From assembly GCF_000092365.1 (NCBI RefSeq), contig NC_014218.1, positions 434,001-498,000 of the forward strand: a stretch of 64,000 nucleotides of DNA. Reading direction: 5' to 3'. The notes under the pieces were generated by a model. The model searched no databases. It had not been told where the DNA came from and saw only the letters and a list, made by a program, of their open reading frames with translations. The position numbers and the translations under genes were made by a program. This document shows positions 43,531 through 56,268 of this stretch, one piece after another (within the stretch, counting starts at the first letter, position 1; each line of letters starts with the position of its first letter). The stretch comes from Arcanobacterium haemolyticum DSM 20595 (lineage in GTDB: Bacteria > Actinomycetota > Actinomycetes > Actinomycetales > Actinomycetaceae).

Positions 43531-44955
43531 GTGTCTACACTTACAAATATTTTGCAACAGCGAACCGCCCTAGCCTTCGATCAACGTGAATGGCTCCACA
43601 TGCTTACAGGGGATTGGCAATTACTTGCAGACATCATGTTTGCCGACTTATTCCTTGTCACGGCTACCGTTGACGGCCCCGTGATTGCTGCCCAAGCACG
43701 CCCTGCCACCGCCGCCACACTCTACGAAGTGGACGTGGTTGGGGAAGTCGCTGAGCGTTGGCGATTGAACCGGATCCAAGAAGCATTGAGCACCGGGGAA
43801 GTTGTGACGTGGGGTGACGACGTCGTGGAGTCCACCTACATCCCTGTCAATTATCGAGGGCGCAACATTGCCGTTGTCGTGGCCGTGAATGCGCTCTATC
43901 CTGATCGGATCCTTTCGCACGCCCAGCAAAACTACGATTCGTTGGCGGAACAACTTGCCTACATGATTACTACCGGGGAATTCCCGTTCAGTGAAGCTCC
44001 TTCAGGATACCGGCATGGTACTCCGCGTGTATCTGACGGTCTGATCCATGTGAACGAAGAAGGCGTGGTGGTGTTCGCTTCGCCGAACGCGGTATCGCAT
44101 TTGCGCCGAATCGGTGTTGATGAGCCGTTGCACGATCGGGTGCTAGCTGAACTAGTAACGGCCAAAATCGATGACTACTCCACCGTGGACGAATCGTTGC
44201 CCGTTGTGTTGATGGGCCGGGCCGCGTGGATGGCCGAAGTAGAATCACACTCCGTCACTATTTCACTCCGTGGCGTGCCGTTGCGCAAAGACGGCGAACG
44301 TTTGGGCGCCATCATCTTGTGCCGTGACGTTTCCGAACTTCGCCGGCAAGAAAAAGAACTCATCACTAAGGATGCCACGATTCGCGAAATCCATCATCGC
44401 GTGAAGAACAACCTGCAAACGGTGTCCGCATTGTTGAGGTTGCAATCGCGGCGGGCGTCGTCAGAAGAAACCCGCACGGCGCTGGCCACGGCCCAGCGCC
44501 GTGTGGCAACGATTGCGCTTGTTCACCAGCAGCTTTCTCAAACCATCAACGAAGTGGTGGACTTCGATGAACTGTTTATTCCTGTGCTTCGCATGGCCGT
44601 AGATATTGCGGTAAACGATGTGCATGTGGAATCTTCATTCACAGGATCTTTCGGGTTGATTCGTGCCGAACAGGCTGCCGCGCTGTCTGTGGTGTTGAAC
44701 GAAATCATCTCCAACGCTGTAGAACATGGCTTGCCAGAAGGCGGGCATGTGAGCGTGGATGCTCTGCGAGACGGCTATGAACTCACAGTGACTGTTCGAG
44801 ACGATGGTGTTGGTATCGGCTCTGAAGGTCCAGGATCTGGCTTGGGAACGCAGATCGTGCGAACCATGGTCTCATCTGAACTCCACGGGCGAATCACATG
44901 GGAGAAGGCAGAAGAAGGCGGCACGCTCGTTACTATTACGATGATGATGAAGTAG
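43531..44955 (+). CDS. pdtaS: Sensor histidine kinase PdtaS-like (GAF-PAS-HisKA_2)
   Basis: A 474-residue cytoplasmic sensor kinase. An N-terminal GAF domain (~residues 1-150), a PAS domain (~165-275, VNEEGVVVFASPNAVSHL) and an H-box of the HWE/HisKA_2 type (IREIHHRVKNNLQTVSALLR, His near 287) precede the ATPase domain (LNEIISNAVEHG, VRDDGVGIG, GSGLGTQIV). This matches mycobacterial PdtaS (Rv3220c), which signals to the RNA-binding antiterminator PdtaR. PdtaR is not in this window. The adjacent whiB also parallels Mtb. It starts at GTG without a ribosome site, so it may be leaderless. Confidence 0.92.
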   Translation: MSTLTNILQQRTALAFDQREWLHMLTGDWQLLADIMFADLFLVTATVDGPVIAAQARPATAATLYEVDVVGEVAERWRLNRIQEALSTGEVVTWGDDVVESTYIPVNYRGRNIAVVVAVNALYPDRILSHAQQNYDSLAEQLAYMITTGEFPFSEAPSGYRHGTPRVSDGLIHVNEEGVVVFASPNAVSHLRRIGVDEPLHDRVLAELVTAKIDDYSTVDESLPVVLMGRAAWMAEVESHSVTISLRGVPLRKDGERLGAIILCRDVSELRRQEKELITKDATIREIHHRVKNNLQTVSALLRLQSRRASSEETRTALATAQRRVATIALVHQQLSQTINEVVDFDELFIPVLRMAVDIAVNDVHVESSFTGSFGLIRAEQAAALSVVLNEIISNAVEHGLPEGGHVSVDALRDGYELTVTVRDDGVGIGSEGPGSGLGTQIVRTMVSSELHGRITWEKAEEGGTLVTITMMMK

Positions 44956-44966
44956 GCGATAAAAGA

Positions 44967-45001
44967 AGGCCGGATCGGGAGGACTTCCTCCGATCCGGCC
45001 T
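44967..45001. terminator. Shared hairpin between convergent pdtaS and whiB
   Basis: A 12-bp stem (AGGCCGGATCGG and complement) is extended by GAGG/CCTC with one bulged base. It lies 11 bases past the pdtaS stop and before the whiB stop. No long T-run. Confidence 0.75.
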
Positions 45002-45023
45002 AAACTTTAGGTGGCCCTATACT

Positions 45024-45272
45024 TTAGGAGACTCGGCGTGCCCGTGCGCTGCGGCGTTTTAACGTGCGGCGTTCATCTTCTGACATCGCACCCCACACTC
45101 CAGCATCCTGGTTTGTATCCATTGCCCATTTCAAGCATGTATCCACAACGTCGCAGGTACGGCAAATATTTTTTGCCCGCTCCACCTGCGCCAAAGCCGC
45201 ACTGGAGCTACCCACCGGGAAAAACAGTTCCGGATCTTCATCCAAGCATGCAGCATCGTGTCGCCAATCCAT
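45024..45272 (-). CDS. whiB1: WhiB-family iron-sulfur regulator (WhiB1-like)
   Basis: An 82-residue WhiB protein. Four cysteines (9, 37, 40, 46) bind a [4Fe-4S] cluster; the spacing and the MDWRHDAAC start are those I recall for Mtb WhiB1. The DEDPELFFPVG segment, the turn GVWGAMSEDER and the basic C-terminal tail (KRRSARARR) are typical. WhiB1 is NO-sensitive and works with the vegetative sigma factor. ATG 45272 is chosen over an upstream in-frame codon at 45293. The linkage with pdtaS is as in mycobacteria. Confidence 0.93.
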   Translation of the reverse strand: MDWRHDAACLDEDPELFFPVGSSSAALAQVERAKNICRTCDVVDTCLKWAMDTNQDAGVWGAMSEDERRTLKRRSARARRVS

Positions 45273-45362
45273 GGGTATGTATCTACTCTCCAACGTCAGG
45301 TGTTTCTTAAATGTCTACTGGATACCTTGGCAGTTTTTGCTCTAAGAATAAAGAGCTAATGC

Positions 45363-45394
45363 TGTGACGTTCATCAGTTTGGGGATACGTCACA
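45363..45394. promoter_or_regulatory. Dyad upstream of whiB
   Basis: Perfect 8-bp arms TGTGACGT and ACGTCACA are separated by 16 bp, about 90-120 bp before the whiB start. The half-sites contain TGTGA/TCACA as in CRP-type sites, but the spacing is wider than the usual 6 bp. Confidence 0.45.
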
Positions 45395-45418
45395 CAAAGG
45401 ATGGTGAGTATGCAGGAT

Positions 45419-47932
45419 CTAAGGCCTGCGGCACAGTGATCGTGTGAACGCGAAAATCCCTGTAAACACCATGATTCCACCCAAAATCAGTACAATATCC
45501 ATGAATGGGAATGCCAGGTTTTTGTGATAGCGTAAGCCCAATAAATCGAACCAAATCATCGGCATCGCGGCCAAGCCAAGCAGCGTTCCGATGATCATGT
45601 CGATGAGCACCAGCCCGTAGCTTTCAATCATGTAACCTCGCCGGATGTGACGTTCCGGGACGCCCATACTGGATAATAGACGCGCTTCCCGGCGCCGGCG
45701 CCCATGGCAATACGACGTAGCAGAAAGCAACGCAATCACCGCTGCAACGATCGCATACACGATCAATCCAGTCAAAATCGGCAAAGTCCAGCTTGCCTTT
45801 TCCGCGATAGTCAAGATATCCAACGTAATACCAGCTTTCACCCGGAATTCATCGGTCAAATGATTAGTCACGATCGACGTTCTGAAATCCACAAAGAAAT
45901 TTGCGAAATTCTTCAATTGATCCGCCTGAGCCTTCACCCATAATTCGTTCACAACGTTTGGGGTCTTAACTAAGTGGAAATCGGCCAGTTCCATCACGAT
46001 CCACGGGCTTGCGCTTCGCTGAACCTTAAAAGACACGGCGCCGCCATCGGCGGCGGGCAACGCGAGCGCATCCCCACTATGGATGTTCAGATATCGCATC
46101 ACATCAGACGGGATCTGAATAATACCGCGTTCAGGGATGTCCGCATGATCGTCGTCGGCAAAATATTTTTCTGCAGCCCTCCGATCAACGCTACGGATAT
46201 TCATATCGAATGGTTCGAAATCAGCCCCTTTTTCTTTAATATGGACGTTTGCGCTATATACAAGCAACGTGTTTTTCACGCCGGGATACGACAGGACGGA
46301 ATGAATCACGTCATCGTTGAGCATCACCCCGTTTTCTTCATCCGTGCTCACAGCAATATCGTACGGGCTGATTTCGTCAGCGATCGTGTTTACTAAATGG
46401 GCTGATGAAGCGTTTGTTGTTAACGCAACCACCAACATTGCCACGCTGGTAACAACAAGCCGTGAACTGAAAAGCGAGTTGTTTAAAACATCAAATGCGC
46501 CGGCTTCGCGTGGCCGGAGCGAAACAGATAGCGGCGCCTTGCCGCGAGTCAGCGCGTCTCGGAATTGGTGAGTGACGGCCACGTGTGCCACCATCGCAAT
46601 TAACGTCAGGAATGCTATGGATAGCAACGCTATCGTAGCATGATAGGTTGCCCACGTGTCCGGGATTTGCCCGCGCCGGGTAGCCAGAGCTGCAAGCACA
46701 AGGAGAGCCGTGGTGAGGAAGACTGTTCCGAACCAGTTTGTGACGCGCAGAAGCATAGGTGATGTACGTGTGTTTTTTGCGAAATGAAACAACGGAAGGT
46801 AGGTGGCGTTCCAGACTGCTGCGATAGTTGCGGCACTGACAGCAGCGATCATAACCACGATGGTTTGGATGCTCACCATGAGCGATGGTTGGAAATACGG
46901 GAGAAGGAAGTGCAATCCGGGCAGGAGTTGGATGAGTGCGTGGAGGAGTTTTCCGCCGATGTGCCCGAGCAGCATACCGATTGTGATGGCTGCGATTCCG
47001 ATGAAAGGCAGTTGCAGGAATGCGAGTATGAAGATGTGGGTTTGCGTGGCGCCCATGGTTACGAGCAACCGGTATTCCCGTTCGCGGGTACGCAGAATAT
47101 GGCGCCCTGTGTAATAGAGCGTGAGTATCGTGGCGAGTAACGGAACGATGAGTAGCGCACGGCCTGATCCTTGCAGGTTTGCTACGTAGGCACGTGTTGC
47201 GGTCAGGTATTTTTCGTAGGCTTCTTCACGGGTTTGAACAATGGTTCCGGGGATTGAGAGGACTGATTCTTTGAGTTTGTCGAGTCCAACAGAGGGGCGC
47301 CCGCTGACCAGTATCCCGTGGTTATCTATGGGTTGTTTTCCTGCGGTATCGATCCAGAGTTCTTTTGTGTCGAGTCCGACTATGGCGTTAAAGAGCGACT
47401 GGAAGTTTCGGTTGAGCGGACTGTAGGAGTAGACTCCGCAGACAGTGAGTTGGCGTAAGGTTCCGTGTTTTCCTACGGCTGGGATAGTGAGGAGTACTGA
47501 ATCGCCAAGGGACACTTTGAGGCGTTGGGCGACGGCGGTGGGGAGCGCGATCTCGTCGGTTGTAGTTGGGTAGGTGCCTTGGTAGAAATCTTCTATACGA
47601 AGGGATTTCGGCGGCACGCTTTTGATGTTGAGATGGGCGGATCCGGCTGCGGTCATCACCATTCCCCACAAAGAGGTTGGGGAGTAGGCTAGCCGGACTG
47701 TGTGTAGGTTTTCTACTTGGCGGAGGAAATCGCGGGCTGGAAGTTGCGTGTTGAAGATGCGAATATCGGCATCTGATACTGATGCGTGGGCCGCGTAGGG
47801 TTCGGATTGATCAATATATTCTTGAGTTGCTAGCCCCATGTAGATGAGCATGGTGGACAGAATAATGACGATTGATGGAAGAATGTAGGCTCGCCAGAAT
47901 GCCACAACATGCTCGAAGATGAAAGGGAACAT
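45419..47932 (-). CDS. FtsX-like ABC permease, large
   Basis: An 837-residue membrane protein. An N-terminal span (PSIVIILSTMLIYMGLA) precedes a ~200-residue extracytoplasmic domain. The first FtsX core (~255-385, with LRTREREYRLLVTMGATQTH) is followed by middle spans (~400-455), a second extracytoplasmic domain (~520-720), and a second core with GRRRREARLLSSMGVPERHI near 760. It is downstream of a degenerate ABC ATPase (3-bp gap) and a two-component system in one operon. The substrate is not predictable. Such transporters often export or sense cell-wall-active peptides. Confidence 0.85.
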   Translation of the reverse strand: MFPFIFEHVVAFWRAYILPSIVIILSTMLIYMGLATQEYIDQSEPYAAHASVSDADIRIFNTQLPARDFLRQVENLHTVRLAYSPTSLWGMVMTAAGSAHLNIKSVPPKSLRIEDFYQGTYPTTTDEIALPTAVAQRLKVSLGDSVLLTIPAVGKHGTLRQLTVCGVYSYSPLNRNFQSLFNAIVGLDTKELWIDTAGKQPIDNHGILVSGRPSVGLDKLKESVLSIPGTIVQTREEAYEKYLTATRAYVANLQGSGRALLIVPLLATILTLYYTGRHILRTREREYRLLVTMGATQTHIFILAFLQLPFIGIAAITIGMLLGHIGGKLLHALIQLLPGLHFLLPYFQPSLMVSIQTIVVMIAAVSAATIAAVWNATYLPLFHFAKNTRTSPMLLRVTNWFGTVFLTTALLVLAALATRRGQIPDTWATYHATIALLSIAFLTLIAMVAHVAVTHQFRDALTRGKAPLSVSLRPREAGAFDVLNNSLFSSRLVVTSVAMLVVALTTNASSAHLVNTIADEISPYDIAVSTDEENGVMLNDDVIHSVLSYPGVKNTLLVYSANVHIKEKGADFEPFDMNIRSVDRRAAEKYFADDDHADIPERGIIQIPSDVMRYLNIHSGDALALPAADGGAVSFKVQRSASPWIVMELADFHLVKTPNVVNELWVKAQADQLKNFANFFVDFRTSIVTNHLTDEFRVKAGITLDILTIAEKASWTLPILTGLIVYAIVAAVIALLSATSYCHGRRRREARLLSSMGVPERHIRRGYMIESYGLVLIDMIIGTLLGLAAMPMIWFDLLGLRYHKNLAFPFMDIVLILGGIMVFTGIFAFTRSLCRRP

Positions 47933-47935
47933 GGA

Positions 47936-48664
47936 TCATCGCGCCCAGTATGCGCTGCTTTCTTGAGCGAAAGCAAGGGATTGAAGAGATGGGTTGGCAA
48001 CCATGCCCGTGGGTTCGCCATCCAGAAAGAGGTGGACGTGATCCGCATAGGATGCTGCAAAGTTGTTGTGGGTGGACATAATGATGGACATGCCGTATTC
48101 GCGGTTACAACGCCGTAGTGAATCGAGTACGTTTTCGGATGGTTCTTGGCGGAGGAACTGTGTTGGTTCATGCGCCAGGATTAGCCGTGATCGTTTGAGA
48201 ACAGCGCGGGCGATGGCAACGCGTTGATGAACGTCTGCTGTGGTAGCGGAAGGGCGCAGATCTAGGTATTTGCGCAGGTTAAATGATCCGATCACATCCC
48301 GGTAGAGCACGTTGTCAAGATGCAGGGATGAAAACGTGTGTGCAAGGAGGAGATTTTCGCGGATCGTAAGTGTATCGATCACGTTGTGTTTGTTGAACAC
48401 ATAGGATACGGATGATGCGCGCAGTTCTGCGAGTTCGTCATTGCCGCTATGAGTGATATCGATTCCGCATGTGATGACCTGGCCTGTGGATATGGGAGCG
48501 AGGCCGCCAAGTACTTCGATGAGAAGCGATTTTGAGGAACCGTTTGGGCCGAGAACGGCAGAGAATTTTCCGTTGCCGAAACTCATCGAAACATTGTTGA
48601 GGGCGCGGCCTTCAGGAAGTTTTCTGGACGCGACTGACACGTTGACGAGTTGGGCAATACTCAT
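47936..48664 (-). CDS. Degenerate ABC ATP-binding protein
   Basis: A 242-residue ABC ATPase-like protein whose key motifs are altered. Walker A reads GPNGSSKS, with Ser for the last Gly. The Q-loop position reads VFNKHNV, with Asn for Gln. The LSGGQ signature is absent (ATTADVHQRVAIARA). Walker B reads LILAHEPT, with His for the Asp that coordinates Mg, and the D-loop is FLRQE rather than SALD. The Walker A Lys, the Glu after Walker B and the switch His (MSTHN) remain. The frame is intact and coupled to both neighbours by tight spacing, so it is maintained as a protein. It may bind but not hydrolyse ATP normally. Confidence 0.85.
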   Translation of the reverse strand: MSIAQLVNVSVASRKLPEGRALNNVSMSFGNGKFSAVLGPNGSSKSLLIEVLGGLAPISTGQVITCGIDITHSGNDELAELRASSVSYVFNKHNVIDTLTIRENLLLAHTFSSLHLDNVLYRDVIGSFNLRKYLDLRPSATTADVHQRVAIARAVLKRSRLILAHEPTQFLRQEPSENVLDSLRRCNREYGMSIIMSTHNNFAASYADHVHLFLDGEPTGMVANPSLQSLAFAQESSAYWAR

Positions 48665-49349
48665 ACGTCTCCACGCCCTGGGGTATCGATTCCGGCTTCA
48701 TAGGCGATCACGACGGCTTGTACTCGATCGCGTACGCCCAGCTTTGCGAAGATGCGGGTGACGTGTGTTTTCACGGTAGCTTCTGCAACGTAGAGGCGAT
48801 CGGCGATTTCTGTATTTGTGAGCCCGCGTGCGATGAGGTAGAAGACTTCGCGCTCGCGGTCTGTGAGATCGTCGAGTACTTCTGGTTTGCTGGCGTGAAG
48901 CCGAATAGAATCAGTGGCAAGCCGATCTACGAGGCGCCGTGTTGTGGAAGGTGCGATAACCGCGTCGCCTTGATAAATGGTACGAATCGCTTCGAGCATC
49001 TTCGCAGTGGGAGCATCTTTGAGGAGGAACCCGGAGGCGCCTGCGCGGATGCCTTCCAACATGTAATCGTCTTCGTCGAAGGTGGTGAGGATGAGGATTT
49101 TGGGGTCTACACCGGTTGGCGGAGTGGTACTGGTGATGGCGCGTGTTGCGGCTAGGCCATCCATTCCTTCCATACGAACGTCCATGAGTATGACGTCCAC
49201 GGGGACTAGCTGTAGCCGGTTGATAGCCTGGAGGCCATCGCGCGCTTCAAGAACAACTTCCATATCGTCGAGCGAGTTGATCATCATCGAGAGGCCCGAG
49301 CGCATAAGATCCATATCATCAACAAGGCCAACACGAATTTTTTCTTGCG

Positions 49350-49353
<4 letters not shown>
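48661..49353 (-). CDS. NarL/LuxR-family response regulator
   Basis: A 230-residue regulator. The receiver domain (1-~125) has acidic residues VGLVDDMDL, the phosphorylated Asp in ILMDVRM near residue 54, the switch Thr in LILTTFD and the Lys in GFLLKDAP. The C-terminal LuxR HTH (~160-222) reads LTDREREVFYLIARGLTN, then EATVKTHVTRIFAKLGV. It overlaps the histidine kinase gene and the ATPase gene by 4 bp each, so all four genes form one operon. It probably controls that operon in response to the kinase. Confidence 0.95.
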
Positions 49354-53101
<3,748 letters not shown>

Positions 53102-53146
53102 GCGCGATTCGCTGGAATGTGACTCGCTTACGCGCGCTTGCTCCTT

Positions 53147-54406
53147 TTAGACAAAAGGAGCAAGCGGCCGCATCAGCCGCTCAGCCAACCGGGCCAAACC
53201 TGTACGCGAATCCCACTCTTCCCGCGTGAGTTCCACACAGTTAGTCATATCCAACTCAAAGGTTTCTTCCATGATCGCGGCCAGATCGGCGTCGAAAATT
53301 TCGGCGTTTACCTCATAGTTTCCTGCCATCGATAACCGATCCAAATTCGCGGTGCCAACCGTGGTCCAAATGCCATCCACGGTCATGGTTTTCGCGTGAA
53401 CCATCGCATCCTTATACAAGAAAATCCGGCACCCGGCAGCCAACAACTCTGAATAATGCGGGCGCCCAACCCAATCCGCAATAATATGGTTTGAATATTG
53501 AGGGATTAAAATCCGTACGTCCACCCCACGCTTCGCTGCGTTAATCAACGATGCCTTAATCGCATAATCAGGAATAAAATACCCCATCGTGATCCACACG
53601 TTCTTCGACGCGCGGTTGATCGTATCCAAATACGTGGCACGAATCGGATACGAACGGTAAGCAGGAATATTTTGCGATACCGTGAATGTGGATACCCAAC
53701 TGCGCACCGCATTATCCGGAAGAACTGGATGATAAGACGCGCGATACACATTCCACATATCAATAAACGCGCACTCTAACTCCCACGAACGCGGGCCCAC
53801 CACGCGAATATGCGTATCACGCCAATGATCGGCATACAAGCGGCCAATGTTGTAGCCCCCTACAAAACCAACCTCACCATCAACCACCAAAATCTTGCGA
53901 TGATCGAAACCAGAATCTTTAGAACGCGCAGTCAAAATCCACGGGCGTAGCAGAGGAAAACGAATCACATGCAACGATGGGAGCGGCGGGAAACGGCGCG
54001 ATTTCGGATCCTGATTGAGGTTTCCCAACGTATCTAAAATGATAAACACCTGAACGCCACGCATGGCCGCTGCAATTAGCGCGTTGCGGAAGCGGTAGCC
54101 GACGTCGTCTGCCTTCATAATATAGGACTCAAAGTAGACGCGATCTTTCGCGTTATCGATTGCCTCAATCATCGCATCATAAAGATGATTGCCGAATGTG
54201 TACACTGTCACTTCCGAATCGGAGACGCGCGCTGACCGGGGCGGGAGATGCGGGAATTCGCCACTTTGCGGATTACGCCGTTTGCGATGAGCATCAACAG
54301 CAATGATCGCGCCGATCGATGCGATCTGGGCGCCAATACCAGCAAGTACGGCGTATTTCAGCACCCGTTTAGCTGACGATGTTGAGCGATTCTTCCAAAA
54401 AGACAT
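53147..54406 (-). CDS. Phospholipase D / cardiolipin synthase family protein
   Basis: A 419-residue membrane-associated enzyme. An N-terminal hydrophobic helix (VLAGIGAQIASIGAIIAVD) anchors the protein. Two HKD motifs form the active site: FDHRKILVVDGEVGFVGG and MVHAKTMTVDGIWTTVGTANLD. DRVYFESYIMKADDVG and the ending ELTREEWDSRTG...ERLMRPL fit bacterial cardiolipin synthases, which transfer phosphatidyl groups between phosphatidylglycerol molecules. It is shorter than E. coli ClsA (one N-terminal span rather than two). Convergent with ligA; divergent from gatC. Confidence 0.85.
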   Translation of the reverse strand: MSFWKNRSTSSAKRVLKYAVLAGIGAQIASIGAIIAVDAHRKRRNPQSGEFPHLPPRSARVSDSEVTVYTFGNHLYDAMIEAIDNAKDRVYFESYIMKADDVGYRFRNALIAAAMRGVQVFIILDTLGNLNQDPKSRRFPPLPSLHVIRFPLLRPWILTARSKDSGFDHRKILVVDGEVGFVGGYNIGRLYADHWRDTHIRVVGPRSWELECAFIDMWNVYRASYHPVLPDNAVRSWVSTFTVSQNIPAYRSYPIRATYLDTINRASKNVWITMGYFIPDYAIKASLINAAKRGVDVRILIPQYSNHIIADWVGRPHYSELLAAGCRIFLYKDAMVHAKTMTVDGIWTTVGTANLDRLSMAGNYEVNAEIFDADLAAIMEETFELDMTNCVELTREEWDSRTGLARLAERLMRPLAPFV

Positions 54407-54463
54407 GGCTATAGTTTACGACACGTTTCGCAACAAGAGGGGAGGGGAAGATACCATTAGAGT

Positions 54464-54760
54464 ATGTCGACATTTTCAAAGGAAGAGGTAGCCCGGCTGG
54501 CTGACCTCGCACGTATTTCTCTCACAGATCATGAACTTGAACAGTTCGCAGCTGAACTCGAAGTGATTAACGAATCTGTTTCACGTCTCAAAGAGGTTGT
54601 GAGCTCTGATATTCCAGCAACATCCCATCCGATTCCGCTCACTAACGTGTGGCGTGAAGATGAGGTTGTTCCAGGCCTCGATCGTGATGAAGTTTTGGCA
54701 ATGGCACCACACGCTGAAGATGGCAAGTTTGGTGTTCCAGCAATCTTGGGTGAGGAGTAA
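54464..54760 (+). CDS. gatC: Asp/Glu-tRNA amidotransferase subunit C
   Basis: A 98-residue GatC, the small scaffold subunit of the GatCAB amidotransferase. It reads STFSKEEVARLADLARISLT, then ELEQFAAELEVI and a C-terminal WREDEVVPGLDRDEVLAMAP, all conserved. The ATG has no close ribosome site (a GGAGGGG lies ~20 nt upstream), so leaderless translation is possible. It is followed 3 bp later by gatA. Confidence 0.95.
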   Translation: MSTFSKEEVARLADLARISLTDHELEQFAAELEVINESVSRLKEVVSSDIPATSHPIPLTNVWREDEVVPGLDRDEVLAMAPHAEDGKFGVPAILGEE

Positions 54761-54763
54761 ACC

Positions 54764-56263
54764 GTGGCAGATTTGCATAAGAAAACCGCGTGGGAGCTTG
54801 CAGAATTATTGCAGGCCGGGAATGTGACTTCCGTAGAGATCACCACCATGTTCCTGGATCGTATCGATGCCTTGAACCCGAAGATGAACGTGTACTTGGC
54901 TGTAGATCGTGACGGCGCACTGGCAGAAGCTCAGGCTGTTGATGCCGATCGTGCCGCCGGCAAGGAACTCCCGTTCTTTGCTGGTGTGCCAGTGGCATTG
55001 AAGGACAACATGTGCCAGCGTGGCATTCCAACAACTGCAGCGTCTAAGATGCTCGATGGTTGGAAGCCACCATACGATGCCACCGTTGTTCGCCTGCTCA
55101 AAGAAGCGCGCCTGCCAATTCTTGGACACACTAACATGGATGAATTCGCTATGGGATCGTCCACTGAACACTCCGCATTTGGTCCAACCCAAAACCCATG
55201 GGGTCATAACTTGATCCCTGGTGGTTCCGGCGGTGGTTCCGCGGCTGCTGTTTCAGGTTACTTGGCCCCATGGGCGCTCGGCTCCGATACCGGTGGTTCG
55301 ATCCGTCAGCCAGGCGCAATGACTGGCACGGTTGGCACCAAGCCAACCTACGGCGCCGTGTCCCGTTACGGCATTATTGCTATGGCATCATCATTGGATC
55401 AGGTGGGCCCAGTGGCTCGCGATGTTCGCGATGCTGCCGCGTTGCAGGAGATCATCAGCAAGCACGATCCATTCGATTCCACCTCGCTGACTAACGATTT
55501 CTCCAACCTGGTTGCTGCCGCCGCAGAAGGTGCAGAACTCGGCGATCTATCCGGTGTTACCTTCGGCATCGTGAAAGAACTCGATGGTGATGGATTCGCT
55601 GCAGGCGTGTTGGATGCGTTCCACGCGATAGTAGATAAACTCAAGGCTGCGGGTGCACAGTTCGTTGAAGTTTCCTGCCCATCTTTTGATTATGCGATGG
55701 CCGCCTACTATCTGATTATGCCGGCAGAAATGTCATCCAACCTGGCCCGCTACGATGGGGTCCGCTTCGGAAACCGCGTAGAACCAACGGAAGGTGCCCT
55801 CACCTCGGAAACGATGATGGCCGCTACCCGCGAAGCCGGCTTCGGCACCGAAGTGAAGCGCCGTATCATCCTCGGTACCTACGCGCTCTCCGCAGGTACA
55901 TACGATGCCTACTATGGTTCGGCACAGCGCGTACGTACACTAGTCCAGCGCGATCTGGCCGCTGCCTATGAACAGGTTGATGTGCTGCTCACCCCAGCAA
56001 CGCCAACTGTAGCGTTCAAATTCGGTGAAAAGCTTGATGATCCGATGGCAATGTACAAGAACGATATGACTACGATTCCTGCCAACCTTGCGGGCGCCCC
56101 AGCAATGACCGTTCCGATCGGCCTGTCTGACGGTCTGCCAGTTAGCGCCCAGATTATGGCGCCAACGTTTGAAGATGCTCGGATGTACAAGGCGGCTGCG
56201 ATGGTTGAAAAGGTGGCCGATCCGGCCGCATCGCGTCCAGATATGGCAATGTGGGAGGATTAA
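54764..56263 (+). CDS. gatA: Asp/Glu-tRNA amidotransferase subunit A
   Basis: A 499-residue amidase that releases ammonia from glutamine for correcting misacylated Glu-tRNA-Gln and Asp-tRNA-Asn. It starts with GTG after GAGGAG. The Ser-Ser-Lys triad is visible: [11 protein letters not shown] (Lys near 80) and the amidase signature [15 protein letters not shown] with [14 protein letters not shown]. The length is typical. The frame ends within the gatB leader, 5 bp before the gatB ATG. Codon use indicates high expression. Confidence 0.97.
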   Translation: MADLHKKTAWELAELLQAGNVTSVEITTMFLDRIDALNPKMNVYLAVDRDGALAEAQAVDADRAAGKELPFFAGVPVALKDNMCQRGIPTTAASKMLDGWKPPYDATVVRLLKEARLPILGHTNMDEFAMGSSTEHSAFGPTQNPWGHNLIPGGSGGGSAAAVSGYLAPWALGSDTGGSIRQPGAMTGTVGTKPTYGAVSRYGIIAMASSLDQVGPVARDVRDAAALQEIISKHDPFDSTSLTNDFSNLVAAAAEGAELGDLSGVTFGIVKELDGDGFAAGVLDAFHAIVDKLKAAGAQFVEVSCPSFDYAMAAYYLIMPAEMSSNLARYDGVRFGNRVEPTEGALTSETMMAATREAGFGTEVKRRIILGTYALSAGTYDAYYGSAQRVRTLVQRDLAAAYEQVDVLLTPATPTVAFKFGEKLDDPMAMYKNDMTTIPANLAGAPAMTVPIGLSDGLPVSAQIMAPTFEDARMYKAAAMVEKVADPAASRPDMAMWED

Positions 56264-56268
56264 GAATA

